A stretch of DNA of 64,000 nt from CAYYUA01 sp964542585 (GTDB lineage: Bacteria > Bacteroidota > Bacteroidia > CAILMK01 > CAYYUA01): NCBI GenBank assembly GCA_964542585.1, contig CAZIUI010000007.1, forward strand, positions 34,657 to 98,656, given 5' to 3'. The notes below the pieces were generated by a model. The model searched no databases. It saw only the letters and a program-made list of their open reading frames with translations, and had not been told where the DNA came from. Every line of letters begins with the position of its first letter. The stretch's first letter is position 1. Below, piece by piece: positions 16,871 to 26,158 of the stretch. The translations under genes were made by a program, and so were the position numbers.

Positions 16871-17710
16871 ATGGGAAACAACCAAACCTTCAGTCAAAAG
16901 GTCGCTATTGTTACGGGGGCTTCCAGTGGCATTGGCTTTGGAATTGCGCTGGAATTGACCAAGGCTGGTGCATATGTGGTTTTAGCCGCCAGGAATGAGG
17001 CAAAACTCCTGGATGCGGCTTCTTATTGCCAACAATATTCCAAGGGTGTGCTTCCAGTCGTTACCGATGTAAGTGATCCTGATCAATGCCAGAACCTAAT
17101 AGATCAAACTATAGAGCATTTTCAACGATTGGATATCCTGGTCAACAATGCCGGTATTTCCATGCGAGCTTTATTCGAGGATATGCACCTTTCCGTCATG
17201 GAAAAAACGATGGCTATCAATTTCTGGGGAACGGTTTATTGCACGCATGCGGCTATGCCGTATCTCCTGAATAGCCGAGGCTGGGTAATTGGTATAAGTT
17301 CTATTGCTGGTTACCGCGGCTTACCGGCCCGTACTTCCTACTCGGCTTCCAAATTTGCCATGAATGGCTTCCTGGAGGCTCTCAGAACGGAAAACCGTAA
17401 AACAGGTTTAAAAGTATTAACTGTTTGCCCGGGTTTTACGGAATCGAACATCCGCGAATCAGCTTTGGATGCTCAAGGCCAAGCACATGGATCTTCCCCA
17501 AGAGCAGAGAGCAACATGATGCAGCCAGAAGAAGTAGCCCAGGCAATGATCAAAGCTATGCGGAAAAAACAAAAAACATTGATTCTCACCCGGCAAGGCC
17601 GTTTGACCGTATGGCTAAACAAATGGGCAAATGGTTTTATGGATCGCTTAGTCTTTAACCACATGAACCAAGAGCCAGATTCTCCCTTAAGAGGGAAACC
17701 CAAAGATTAG
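16871..17710 (+). CDS. short-chain dehydrogenase/reductase (SDR) family oxidoreductase
   Basis: 279 residues from ATG 16871. Classical SDR: cofactor motif TGASSGIG (15-22), LVNNAGIS near 91, catalytic Ser in GISSIAGYRG and the Tyr-Lys pair in YSASK near 156-160. The loop after the first strand (AARNEAKL, an Arg after the second strand) suggests NADP(H). The C-terminal PEEVAQAMIKAMRKKQKTLIL resembles DltE/YqjQ-type membrane-associated SDRs. The substrate cannot be predicted. Its stop codon overlaps that of the convergent gene by 4 bp. Confidence 0.9.
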   Translation: MGNNQTFSQKVAIVTGASSGIGFGIALELTKAGAYVVLAARNEAKLLDAASYCQQYSKGVLPVVTDVSDPDQCQNLIDQTIEHFQRLDILVNNAGISMRALFEDMHLSVMEKTMAINFWGTVYCTHAAMPYLLNSRGWVIGISSIAGYRGLPARTSYSASKFAMNGFLEALRTENRKTGLKVLTVCPGFTESNIRESALDAQGQAHGSSPRAESNMMQPEEVAQAMIKAMRKKQKTLILTRQGRLTVWLNKWANGFMDRLVFNHMNQEPDSPLRGKPKD

Positions 17711-18129
17711 CAGTTGCCACTGCCTAAACTTGTATGAATTAGATCCTGGATCTCGGAAACAAGCTCACTGGGTATCACTTCTGCTAAAGCCATAAACATT
17801 TGGTTCCGCGTTTCATTCATGGCTTGGTGCTCATCTAATCCCTGGCGATGAAAAATGGTGGAAGCTTCCAGGTAAAGTTCCTCAACGGCCCGAATATCCT
17901 CCTGGAAATCCCTAAGCACGGGTTTTTGCAGAGCTTGGTATTGTTGTGGCAAGGCCCATTCCATATCAAAAGCCTGAAGGACCACCACCTTCATCGTCAA
18001 ACCCCGAACCATGTCTGTATTACCTTTCCACTTTTCCCCAAATACCCGATCCACTTTGGCATCAATGTGCTGCATTAATTCTTTTGTGGCATCACCTAAT
18101 GTCACTTGTTTACTTGAGTTATCCGCCAT
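17707..18129 (-). CDS. conserved hypothetical protein, helical, 140 aa
   Basis: No family recognised. The 140 residues are rich in helix-forming residues, have no signal peptide or membrane segment, and end in a Gly/Cys tail (LGSGNC). Segments such as ATKELMQHIDAKVDRVFGE and VEELYLEASTIFHRQG look amphipathic. The ATG at 18129 is preceded by an A/T-rich gap of 40 bp, and the gene is divergent from the serine hydrolase gene. Its stop overlaps the SDR stop. The normal codon usage and compact fit between neighbours suggest a real gene. Confidence 0.6.
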   Translation of the reverse strand: MADNSSKQVTLGDATKELMQHIDAKVDRVFGEKWKGNTDMVRGLTMKVVVLQAFDMEWALPQQYQALQKPVLRDFQEDIRAVEELYLEASTIFHRQGLDEHQAMNETRNQMFMALAEVIPSELVSEIQDLIHTSLGSGNC

Positions 18130-18169
18130 GATTTCCTAATTTGCCACTTTCAACAAATATTAAACAAGC

Positions 18170-19324
18170 TTGAGCATTTACAAAAACATTTTCCCGGGGT
18201 TAAATACCTTCATTGATAAAGCACCTGCGCCCAAAACCTTAGGCCTATGGTTAATCCTGTTTGGATTCTCGTTTCAAGGGTTTAGCCAGGAGCAGTTCAT
18301 TAAGGAAATAGGCGACCGCTATACGCGGAAAGCTTACTACAATAGCGTGGCTATTGGGGTAGTGAATAAAGATTCCAGCAAAGTTTACACTTTTGGGGAG
18401 ATTGGGCCCAACATGCCCGGAATCCCAACCAAAGACAACTACTTTGAGATTGGCTCCCTTACCAAGCTTTACACAACCCTTATTTTCCAGGATTTAGTGG
18501 AAAAAGGAAAACTAGATCCCAATGCTCCCGTCCAGCGATTCCTTCCGGACTCTGTAAATCTTTCCACCAAAGGCCCTAAACCTGTTCAATTGCACCATCT
18601 TGCTACCCACACCTCAGGCCTGCCCAGGTTGGATGAAGATTACTTCTACAAGCGCAGTCAAGATATTTACCGGATATCCCAGAATCCATTTGAAAGTTAC
18701 GCGAAAGAAAACCTTTACCAGTTTTTGAATGAGGTGATCCCCTTTGCTGAACCCGGAAAAAAACTGCTTTTCTCCAACATGGGGATGGGGCTTTTGGGGC
18801 ACATCCTGGAAAAAGTAACGGATAAGTCTTATAAAAAGCTTTTAAGTGAGTACACGGATAAAATGGGATTAGCAAATACCAAGGTCAATTTAAAAACCAG
18901 TACCCGGAAACAGTTTTTATTACCAGGGTTCAACCGCAGAAAGCGAGAAATGCCATACTGGGACTTTAAAGTGCTTGCTCCGGTGGGTGCACTTAAATCT
19001 ACCCCAAGTGATATGCTGCGTTTTCTGAGGATCAGCATGGGAAAAATCGAAACGCCTTTAACATCAGTTATCCAAAAAGCCCAAAAAATACGAGACTCTG
19101 GTAACTTGAAGGATATGAAAAATGTGAATGTCGGATTTGGATGGTTCAAAGGTCCGCGGCAAATAAGAGGTGAAAAGGCCTATTGGCACAATGCCCAAAC
19201 GGGCGGTTTTAGTAGTTTCATTGCTTTTTTACCTGAACAGGAGCGGGGTGTTGTGGTATTGGCCAATACCAATGGAGGCGTTGCTGGCGTAGCATTCAAG
19301 GTACTGAAGGTTCTGAAAGATTAA
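18170..19324 (+). CDS. serine hydrolase, beta-lactamase/esterase (class C-like) family, exported
   Basis: 384 residues; start TTG 18170. A hydrophobic stretch TLGLWLILFGFSFQGFSQ (residues 23-40) acts as signal peptide. The class C-type motif FEIGSLTKLYT contains nucleophile Ser96 and Lys99 (SxxK). The second motif, normally YSN, reads LFSNMGMGLLG, so the catalytic Tyr position is Phe. The third motif is WHNAQTGGFSSF (HxxxTGGF). Family members are DD-peptidases, esterases or beta-lactamases; the Tyr-to-Phe change makes a canonical mechanism uncertain. The NUDIX gene follows after 3 bp, forming an operon. Confidence 0.85.
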   Translation: MSIYKNIFPGLNTFIDKAPAPKTLGLWLILFGFSFQGFSQEQFIKEIGDRYTRKAYYNSVAIGVVNKDSSKVYTFGEIGPNMPGIPTKDNYFEIGSLTKLYTTLIFQDLVEKGKLDPNAPVQRFLPDSVNLSTKGPKPVQLHHLATHTSGLPRLDEDYFYKRSQDIYRISQNPFESYAKENLYQFLNEVIPFAEPGKKLLFSNMGMGLLGHILEKVTDKSYKKLLSEYTDKMGLANTKVNLKTSTRKQFLLPGFNRRKREMPYWDFKVLAPVGALKSTPSDMLRFLRISMGKIETPLTSVIQKAQKIRDSGNLKDMKNVNVGFGWFKGPRQIRGEKAYWHNAQTGGFSSFIAFLPEQERGVVVLANTNGGVAGVAFKVLKVLKD

Positions 19325-19327
19325 AAA

Positions 19328-19804
19328 ATGGCTAAGCTAAGCGGGGGTTTGCTGATGTATAAAACATCAGCTAATGAAGGAATTCAAGTTTTCTTAGCCC
19401 ATCCGGGAGGCCCCTATTTTCATAATAAAGATATGGGGGTATGGTCGATTCCTAAAGGAGAATTGGAAAGTGATGAAGATCACTTATCCGCTGCCATTAG
19501 GGAGTTTGAGGAGGAAATTGGTTTTCGCCCTTATCTAGGAGTCAATTACCATTATCTAGGCGAAGCAAAGCAAAAAGGGGGTAAAATCAATTACATTTGG
19601 GCTTTTGAAAGCAATCCTTCCCTAAAGGGCCTGCCTCAAAGCAACACTTTTCCAATGGAGTGGCCACCAAAATCCGGTAAGACCCAGTATTTTCCTGAGG
19701 TAGACCACATTGGTTTTTTTGATATCCCCACTGCGCGTGAGAAAATAAGAGATCGACAAGCCGTATTTCTTGACCGGTTATTACTTGAGCTAGGCTACCC
19801 CTAA
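19328..19804 (+). CDS. NUDIX hydrolase
   Basis: 158 residues containing an exact Nudix box, Gx5Ex7REUxEExGU, at residues 44-66 (GELESDE...AIREFEEEIGF). Upstream, HPGGPYFHNKDMGVWSIPKG is typical of a small branch that acts on (di)nucleoside polyphosphates, with the GPYF..KD.GVWSIPKGE order. A cytoplasmic, Mg2+-dependent pyrophosphohydrolase; the precise nucleotide substrate is not predictable. It begins 3 bp after the serine hydrolase stop, so translation may be coupled. Confidence 0.9.
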   Translation: MAKLSGGLLMYKTSANEGIQVFLAHPGGPYFHNKDMGVWSIPKGELESDEDHLSAAIREFEEEIGFRPYLGVNYHYLGEAKQKGGKINYIWAFESNPSLKGLPQSNTFPMEWPPKSGKTQYFPEVDHIGFFDIPTAREKIRDRQAVFLDRLLLELGYP

Positions 19805-19805
19805 G

Positions 19806-20123
19806 CTACCGCATTTTTTTCAATAAATGCCGATACTTCCAGCTTAAATAGCCAGCAGTTCCTAGTAGGATTACAATACCTAAGGGTAAGAAAACAGTAA
19901 ACAGGACAATAATCCCTAAAGTCCCGATCAGGGAGGTTAGGCAACCGTTTGTCCTTAGCTGAAATTGGCGGTTAAAGGGTGGGCTTTCCTGCTGTTGGGA
20001 CTTTTCCCCTTCCACATGAATTTTGACTTCTTCAGCCTCGACATGATCATGCTTATTGGAACCTGTTCTATGTTCAATGTCCCTTTTGTTTGATTGATGG
20101 CCTGATGAATCTGAAGCGCTCAT
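19806..20123 (-). CDS. small membrane protein of unknown function, 105 aa
   Basis: No family recognised. The first ~55 residues are very hydrophilic, with many His, Glu, Lys and Gln (HQSNKRDIEHRTGSNKHDHVE). Residues ~60-95 form one long or two short hydrophobic helices (SLIGTLGIIVLFTVFLPLGIVILLGTAGYL), ending in a basic tail KYRHLLKKMR. A soluble charged N-terminus with a C-terminal membrane anchor is likely. It is convergent with the NUDIX gene (stops adjacent). It is probably real because it fills the gap with a good ATG, but it could be lineage-specific. Confidence 0.5.
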   Translation of the reverse strand: MSASDSSGHQSNKRDIEHRTGSNKHDHVEAEEVKIHVEGEKSQQQESPPFNRQFQLRTNGCLTSLIGTLGIIVLFTVFLPLGIVILLGTAGYLSWKYRHLLKKMR

Positions 20124-20227
20124 GCCTTAACTTTTAAATTCCCCCTCAAGTCTCGGGTTTTGTTACACAACGGACAGAATTGTAAAGATTTTAGCTCAGT
20201 TTTTGACCGTGTCTTTTAATAAAAATT

Positions 20228-20953
20228 ATGCGTTGGTTAAGCGTTTGTTGCGTTTTGTTTGGGCTTGCTTTTAATACACCAAGTAAAAGTTCCGAATATG
20301 AATTTTTCCAAAAAGCTGATCAATTTTTCCAAGAATATGTAGACAAAAAGGGTAAAGTTGCATACCAAAGGCTCCACCAAAACCCGGAACCCCTGAAGCA
20401 ATTAACAGCCAAAATTGAAAATCCCAAATACCAATCCCTTGAAGGCCAATCCCTTAAAGCCTTTTACATCAATGCTTACAACCTGCTTACAATCCAGCAA
20501 GTTGTGAACCATTACCCGATTTCATCGCCAAAAGATGTTGATGGCTTTTTTAAAAGAATTGAACATCAAGTAGCCGGTAAAACCTTAACGCTTAACGAGC
20601 TTGAAAAAAAGACCCTTTTTGAAAAATTCCCGGATCCCAGACTCCATTTTGGGCTGGTTTGTGCTGCAAAAGGATGTCCTCCCCTTCGTCCTCATGCTTA
20701 CCACCCTAGTCACTTAGGTCAACAGCTTGAACAGCAAACGCAACGGGCTTTGATGGATAAGGAATTTATTCGGACTAGAGAGGGTAAAAGGCTCGCCCGT
20801 ATTTCAAAAATATTCCAGTGGTACAAAGATGATTTTTTGAAGGAAGCCTCTTCCCTGCTGGACTACATCAATGATCATCGCCCAAAAAAGCTACCGGCTG
20901 ACACGAAGATGCGCTATTATAGTTACGATTGGTCACTCAATGGCGCTGATTAG
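20228..20953 (+). CDS. DUF547 domain-containing exported protein
   Basis: 241 residues. A short signal peptide (MRWLSVCCVLFGLAFNTPSKS) is followed by a DUF547 domain: FYINAYNLLTIQQVVNHYPI, then AGKTLTLNELEKK, FPDPRLHFGLVCAAKGCPPL and the Tyr/His-rich AYHPSHLGQQLEQQ. The conserved YINAYN, HF.LVCAA..CPPL pattern is diagnostic, but the domain has no established biochemical role; some members are adjacent to glutaredoxins or lipid genes. The mature protein is predicted periplasmic. It ends 212 bp before uvrA and is likely a single-gene unit. Confidence 0.85.
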   Translation: MRWLSVCCVLFGLAFNTPSKSSEYEFFQKADQFFQEYVDKKGKVAYQRLHQNPEPLKQLTAKIENPKYQSLEGQSLKAFYINAYNLLTIQQVVNHYPISSPKDVDGFFKRIEHQVAGKTLTLNELEKKTLFEKFPDPRLHFGLVCAAKGCPPLRPHAYHPSHLGQQLEQQTQRALMDKEFIRTREGKRLARISKIFQWYKDDFLKEASSLLDYINDHRPKKLPADTKMRYYSYDWSLNGAD

Positions 20954-21026
20954 TATCCCCGATTATGTTTTTAATGCACTTTTTGTGCTATACATTTTCT
21001 CATCTAAACGGAGGTTTTCAAAGCTT

Positions 21027-21034
21027 TAACTTTG
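21027..21034 (+). promoter_or_regulatory. -7 promoter element (TAACTTTG) upstream of uvrA
   Basis: An exact TAnnTTTG match; it implies a leader of about 125 nt before the uvrA start at 21166. No clear -33 box. Confidence 0.35.
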
Positions 21035-21165
21035 AATTGACGTTTAATACTAACCGATGAAGAATAAAGGTGATCACGTTTTTTTAGCACGTAAAGCAAA
21101 CAACGACTTGTTATCCCCTGTTTTTAAAATATTCTAACGCAAATCCTCTAAGTAAATCCTCCCAC

Positions 21166-24075
21166 ATGGATCAAACGGGAAACGGAAAAGCTACCGGAGC
21201 AGATCTACAACAGCAACAAGTTGAACACGGGATGCTGCAGGTTTACGGTGCTAAAGAGCATAACCTTAAAAACCTGGATGTATCATTACCACGGAACGAA
21301 CTTATTGTTTTCACTGGCATCAGCGGCAGCGGGAAATCGTCATTAGCCTTTGACACCCTGTATGCTGAGGGTCAGCGCCGGTACATGGAAACTTTTCAAG
21401 CTTATTTACGCCAGTTTGTGGGTAACATGAAAAGACCCGAGGTGGATAAGATTGAAGGGCTAAGTCCGGTCATTTCTATAGAGCAAAAGACTGTTAGCAA
21501 GAATCCGAGGTCCACTGTTGGTACGATAACCGAGGTGTATGACTTTCTAAGACTGTTGTATGCCCGGGCTTCTACTGCTTATTCTTACATAAGTGGTAAA
21601 CCGATGGTGCGATTTTCGGATGAGCAGATCATCCATACCCTCACTACCCAATATGCAAATGAATCCCTGTACATACTAGCCCCTTTGATCAAGGCCAGAA
21701 AGGGACATTACCGGGAGCTATTCGAACAATATCGTAAACTTGGCTTTACCAAGGTCCGCGTAGATGGTGAATTACGAGACATCAAACCCGGCATGAAACT
21801 AACCCGGTATAAAATGCACGACATTGAACTCATCGTAGACCGGGTGAAAGTAAACGATAAATCGGGAACACGCATCAAAGAATCGGTTCAAACCGCCCTG
21901 CGTCAGGGTCGTGACACTATGATGGTCTTAAACCCTGATAATCCAGATAGCCTGCGCTACTTCAGCCGTAATTTAATGTGCCCTGATTCCGGCATAGCCT
22001 ATGAAGAACCGCAGCCCAATACTTTTTCCTTCAATTCACCATATGGCTATTGCCCCGATTGTAAAGGAACAGGGGAAACCTACCAATTTAGCAGGGAGTA
22101 TATCCTTCCCGACCTTTCCAAAAGCATTACCAAAGGAGGATTGCACCCGATTGGAACGGCTATCGATTTTTGGTTAAAATCCGTCTTGAAAAGTCTGGTC
22201 AAGCGTCATCGGTGTAAGCTGTCAACTCCGATCCGTGATTTTCCTGAGGAGCTTATACAAGAACTTTTATATGGAACTGAGGGAAAAATCAAAGTAGAAA
22301 CGGAATTTGGTGAGATCAGCACTCAGTTTGAAGGTTTGATTGATTATTACCAACAAGTGCTTACCAACGGTCCTAAAACAAGCGAGCTTAAAAGAAAGGT
22401 GGAAGAACTGGCTGAATTAGCGCCATGTCCTACATGCCAAGGCTACCGGCTTAATCAAACAGCCAGGCACTTTCTAATAGATAATCAACACATCGGTGAG
22501 GTCTCCAACTTTCAGCTTAACCACTTTTATGATTGGATACAAGGGCTGGAAGCAAAAATGACAGGGCAGCAGCAATTCATAGCACGGGAAATCCTGAAAG
22601 AAATTGCTGAACGAACCCGTTTTTTGTTGGATGTTGGGCTTAAATACCTTAGCCTTAACCGGCCTGCTTATTCCCTATCCGGTGGAGAAGCTCAGCGCAT
22701 ACGGCTGGCAACGCAGGTTGGATCCCAACTGATCAATGTGCTTTATATCCTGGATGAGCCGAGTATAGGTCTCCATCAGCGAGATAATCACCGTTTGACT
22801 GATTCCCTAAAATCCTTAAGAGATATTGGCAACACGGTAATTGTGGTTGAGCACGACCGGGACATGATGCTGCAAGCAGATTACCTTCTGGACCTTGGAC
22901 CCGGAGCGGGTAAGCACGGAGGATATGTGGTAGAACAGGGCAGGCCTCAGGAAGTACTGGAGGGTAACAGCATGACCGCCCAATATCTGAAAGGGCGCCA
23001 GGAAATAGCCCTACCTGAAGAACGCCGGCAATACGACTCCCGCAATATCCTAAGACTCCGTGGTGCTACCGGCAATAACCTTCAAAACCTATCGGTAGAC
23101 TTTCCCCTTAGCACCCTTATTTGCGTAACCGGGGTATCAGGAAGTGGTAAGTCCTCACTCATTAATGACACCCTTTATCCCACGCTTAAACGCCATTTTT
23201 ACCGATCATTCCAGCGCCCCCTGCCTTATAAAAAGGTCCAAGGCTTGGATCAACTTGATAAAGTAATCGAGATCAGCCAGTCGCCAATAGGCCGCACTCC
23301 TCGTTCTAATCCTTTAACTTACACTGGAGTGTTTTCCGATATCCGAAGGTTATTTGCTGAATTACCGGAAGCCAAGATAAGGGGTTATAAAATGGGTCGC
23401 TTTTCATTTAATGTGAAAGGCGGACGCTGTGAAACCTGTAAGGGGGCAGGCGTTAAAACCATTGAAATGAAATTCTTACCGGATGTTTACACGCAGTGCC
23501 CGGATTGCCTTGGGAGAAGGTATAACCGGCAAACCTTGGAAGTACGCTACAAGGGAAAATCCATTAGTGATGTCCTGGATATGACCGTAGAAGAAGCGGT
23601 CAAGTTCTTTGAAAACATCCCTAACATCAAACGTAAATTGAAAACCCTGGATGATGTTGGTTTGGGCTATGTTCACCTGGGACAGCCCTCAACAACACTT
23701 TCAGGTGGTGAAGCTCAAAGGGTAAAGCTAGCCACTGAACTAGCTAAAAAAGATACAGGCAAAACTTTTTATATTTTAGATGAACCAACTACCGGCCTTC
23801 ATTTTGAAGACATCCGTATCCTGATGAATGTGCTCAATAAACTTGTGGATAAAGGCAACACCGTTTTGATCATAGAGCATAACCTGGACGTTGTAAAATT
23901 GGCTGATCATGTGATCGATATTGGTCCCGAAGGCGGAGATGAAGGAGGAAAAGTTGTTGCGAAAGGTACCCCGGAAGCCGTTGCAAAACAAAATCATGGG
24001 CATACGGGAAGATTTTTAAAAAAGGAATTGGAAGAAACAGTGAATCAGCGAGAACTAGCTGTTTTAGAAGCATAA
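21166..24075 (+). CDS. uvrA: UvrABC excinuclease subunit A
   Basis: 969 residues, full length. Damage-recognition ATPase of nucleotide excision repair. Two ABC modules are visible: N-terminal Walker A GISGSGKSSLAFDTLYAEGQ, signature LSGGEAQRIRLATQ and Walker B LYILDEPSIGLH; C-terminal Walker A GVSGSGKSSL, signature LSGGEAQRVKLATE and FYILDEPTTGLH. Zinc modules include YGYCPDCKGTG and CETCKGAG...CPDC, and AELAPCPTCQGYRLN. The N-terminal 20 residues (Gln-rich) are slightly longer than usual; a start further in at MLQVYGAKEH is possible. msrA follows after 21 bp. Confidence 0.98.
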   Translation: MDQTGNGKATGADLQQQQVEHGMLQVYGAKEHNLKNLDVSLPRNELIVFTGISGSGKSSLAFDTLYAEGQRRYMETFQAYLRQFVGNMKRPEVDKIEGLSPVISIEQKTVSKNPRSTVGTITEVYDFLRLLYARASTAYSYISGKPMVRFSDEQIIHTLTTQYANESLYILAPLIKARKGHYRELFEQYRKLGFTKVRVDGELRDIKPGMKLTRYKMHDIELIVDRVKVNDKSGTRIKESVQTALRQGRDTMMVLNPDNPDSLRYFSRNLMCPDSGIAYEEPQPNTFSFNSPYGYCPDCKGTGETYQFSREYILPDLSKSITKGGLHPIGTAIDFWLKSVLKSLVKRHRCKLSTPIRDFPEELIQELLYGTEGKIKVETEFGEISTQFEGLIDYYQQVLTNGPKTSELKRKVEELAELAPCPTCQGYRLNQTARHFLIDNQHIGEVSNFQLNHFYDWIQGLEAKMTGQQQFIAREILKEIAERTRFLLDVGLKYLSLNRPAYSLSGGEAQRIRLATQVGSQLINVLYILDEPSIGLHQRDNHRLTDSLKSLRDIGNTVIVVEHDRDMMLQADYLLDLGPGAGKHGGYVVEQGRPQEVLEGNSMTAQYLKGRQEIALPEERRQYDSRNILRLRGATGNNLQNLSVDFPLSTLICVTGVSGSGKSSLINDTLYPTLKRHFYRSFQRPLPYKKVQGLDQLDKVIEISQSPIGRTPRSNPLTYTGVFSDIRRLFAELPEAKIRGYKMGRFSFNVKGGRCETCKGAGVKTIEMKFLPDVYTQCPDCLGRRYNRQTLEVRYKGKSISDVLDMTVEEAVKFFENIPNIKRKLKTLDDVGLGYVHLGQPSTTLSGGEAQRVKLATELAKKDTGKTFYILDEPTTGLHFEDIRILMNVLNKLVDKGNTVLIIEHNLDVVKLADHVIDIGPEGGDEGGKVVAKGTPEAVAKQNHGHTGRFLKKELEETVNQRELAVLEA

Positions 24076-24096
24076 ACACAATAAAAATGTTATTCT

Positions 24097-24657
24097 ATGA
24101 GTACTGAATCTCAAGAAGGTTTATCCTCAGCTACCCTTGGCGCAGGTTGTTTTTGGTGCGTAGAAGCTGTTTTTCAGCAACTTCAGGGGGTAAAAAAAGT
24201 AGATGCTGGTTTTGCTGGTGGTGAAACCGAGAATCCAACCTATGAGGAGGTTTGCACTGGTAATACAGGCCACGCGGAGGTTGCGCGTATTGATTATGAT
24301 CCCAATGTCATTGCTTTTGAAGAACTGTTGCAAGTATTCTGGCATACCCATAATCCTACCACTTTGAATCGGCAGGGGGCTGATGTAGGCACCCAGTACC
24401 GATCAGTCATTTTTTACCATGACGAGGAGCAAAAAAAGGTTGCAGAAAAATCCTTAGAAGAAGCTGATAAAAGCGGCATTTGGGAAGCCCCTATCGTCAC
24501 AAAGTTAGAACCGCTTAAAAACTACACCAAAGCAGAAGGGTATCATCAAAACTTTTATGAAAAGTACAAAAATGGGCCCTATTGTGATGCTGTAATAGAG
24601 CCCAAGCTTAAAAAGTTAAAGGAGAAGTTTGGTGAAAAACTAAAAATGGCCGTTTAA
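24097..24657 (+). CDS. msrA: peptide-methionine (S)-S-oxide reductase
   Basis: 186 residues, a complete MsrA without a fused MsrB. The catalytic motif GAGCFWCVEAVF has Cys18 and Cys21; AGFAGGETENPTYEEVCTGNTGHAE and the TTLNRQGADVGTQYRSVIFYH block are typical. It reduces methionine-S-sulfoxide in proteins, normally recycled by thioredoxin. Its stop overlaps the stop of the convergent NYN gene by 4 bp. It is possibly co-transcribed with uvrA, as both are damage-repair genes 21 bp apart. Confidence 0.97.
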   Translation: MSTESQEGLSSATLGAGCFWCVEAVFQQLQGVKKVDAGFAGGETENPTYEEVCTGNTGHAEVARIDYDPNVIAFEELLQVFWHTHNPTTLNRQGADVGTQYRSVIFYHDEEQKKVAEKSLEEADKSGIWEAPIVTKLEPLKNYTKAEGYHQNFYEKYKNGPYCDAVIEPKLKKLKEKFGEKLKMAV

Positions 24658-25208
24658 AAATCTTGGTTGGTAAGGTGCTCACCATTCAGGTTGGTCTCCC
24701 GCTTTGCTACCCTATCCAGCAAGTAGCGATCTACATCTTGTTCAAGGTCTATAAAATCGTCAGCCGCTTCTAAAAGACGGTTTGAGGTGGTAGATCCAAA
24801 ACCCACAATTTCCACAATCACCCCCATGTACCGTAGATAATTAACCAGCGGTGTAAAATCCCCATCCCCTGTCACGAGTGTAACCACGTCCAATTTAGGG
24901 GCCATAATAATAGCATCAATGGCGATCCCAACATCCCAGTCACCTTTTTTGGTGCCACTCAGGTAAGTCTGGAGATCTTTTTGACGGACTTCAAAACCCA
25001 GTTTATCCAGCGCGCCAAAGAACTTTTGCTCTTCCTGATTATCAGCTTTGATCACATAAGAAATAGCTCGTATAAGCTGACGCCCCTTAACGGAAGTATC
25101 CAGGATCTCACCAAAATTAACATGCTTTTCATACAAATTGCGAGACGAGTAATACATGTTTTGAACATCTACAAAAACGCCAATACGTTGGTCTTTGTGC
25201 TTAAACAT
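24654..25208 (-). CDS. NYN domain protein, LabA-like
   Basis: 184 residues with a PIN-like NYN fold. Acidic active-site positions are visible in GVFVDVQNMYY (near residue 13) and VTLVTGDGDFTPLVNYLRYMG. The motif order DxxN ... TGDGDF is diagnostic of LabA/DUF88-type NYN proteins, which are predicted metal-dependent ribonucleases; LabA itself affects circadian output in cyanobacteria, although that role need not apply here. No signal peptide. Convergent and overlapping with msrA. The RNA target is unknown. Confidence 0.87.
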   Translation of the reverse strand: MFKHKDQRIGVFVDVQNMYYSSRNLYEKHVNFGEILDTSVKGRQLIRAISYVIKADNQEEQKFFGALDKLGFEVRQKDLQTYLSGTKKGDWDVGIAIDAIIMAPKLDVVTLVTGDGDFTPLVNYLRYMGVIVEIVGFGSTTSNRLLEAADDFIDLEQDVDRYLLDRVAKRETNLNGEHLTNQDF

Positions 25209-25356
25209 AAATTCAATACATTTTTAAAATAATGTTTGCCTAAATAAATAAAATAGATAGTTATAAAATAACCCTCAAAATTACAACTTATACAAGAAAA
25301 AAAGGTTTGGGTATTTTTAGTTTCTCAAGCTTACATATTTAAAATACTATTCAAAC

Positions 25357-26115
25357 TTATTCTCGATAAACCGCCCCTAAAATTTTTTCTTCCGGTTTTA
25401 AGGACAGGATCCAGGCATTGGGTACAAGGGTTGGGATCAACCATTGAGCAAGGTTTACCCAGGCACTGGCCTTATCCAGGATATAGCTATCCGAACTTAC
25501 AACAGGATAAGGACTATTTTTGAGCCGGAAATCAGGACTATGTACCAATTCTACCTCCCATGGCCATCCATATTTTACCGCTTCTGCATCCAGGTATTGT
25601 TTCAATTTTCCGCTATTTGAAACTGGCTTATCCAGATACCAATACAGCGGAGGAAGACCCCATTCCTGGCCATATTTTCCGACAAGCTTAATGGCAGGTA
25701 GGGTTTCCATCACTCGCTTGTAGCTACTATGTAGACTGGCTAAATCCCGGTAGCAACCATCCCTGCCCTCGAATATGTAACCACCAGAAAGGGCACTTTC
25801 TATGGTTATAAGTAAATTAAAGCCATCCACTAGTAGATAAGGTTTGGCTGTCAATTCCGATACTTGATGGGATTGCCTGTAATTGAGGGAACTTGTACTG
25901 CATGCACAGCGCATCACCGCATAACGCTGCCTTTGCGTAAGCTGGTAACGATCGCCTACGAGTTTAAAAAGCGCATCTTCTGAGTAACCGCGGCTCAGCA
26001 AAAAGCTGTAATCAAAAACTGCGGCTTTAAGGGTTGGGTGATTTGCTTTGCTAAAAAGTTTGGAATCATCCGATTGGGGTCCGCGGTGTCGTTGTTTATG
26101 GGGCATTGTATCCAA
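25357..26115 (-). CDS. DUF434 domain-containing protein
   Basis: 252 residues. The first half matches DUF434: RGPQSDDSKLFS, AVFDYSFLLSRGYSEDALFKLVGDRYQLTQRQRYAV and RCACS. It is followed by a segment LLVDGFNLLITIESALSGG, which resembles a PIN/NYN-type core (V-D-G-x-N), and later TLPAIKLV and SDSYILDKA with aspartates. The domain has no established function; the VDGFN motif with later acidic residues suggests a nuclease-like fold, which is an inference. Cytoplasmic. Divergent from the exported EEP-family gene 43 bp away. Confidence 0.75.
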   Translation of the reverse strand: MDTMPHKQRHRGPQSDDSKLFSKANHPTLKAAVFDYSFLLSRGYSEDALFKLVGDRYQLTQRQRYAVMRCACSTSSLNYRQSHQVSELTAKPYLLVDGFNLLITIESALSGGYIFEGRDGCYRDLASLHSSYKRVMETLPAIKLVGKYGQEWGLPPLYWYLDKPVSNSGKLKQYLDAEAVKYGWPWEVELVHSPDFRLKNSPYPVVSSDSYILDKASAWVNLAQWLIPTLVPNAWILSLKPEEKILGAVYRE

Positions 26116-26158
26116 ATTTGTAAGACCTGGTCATAGATTTTAACTAAATTAGCAAAAT

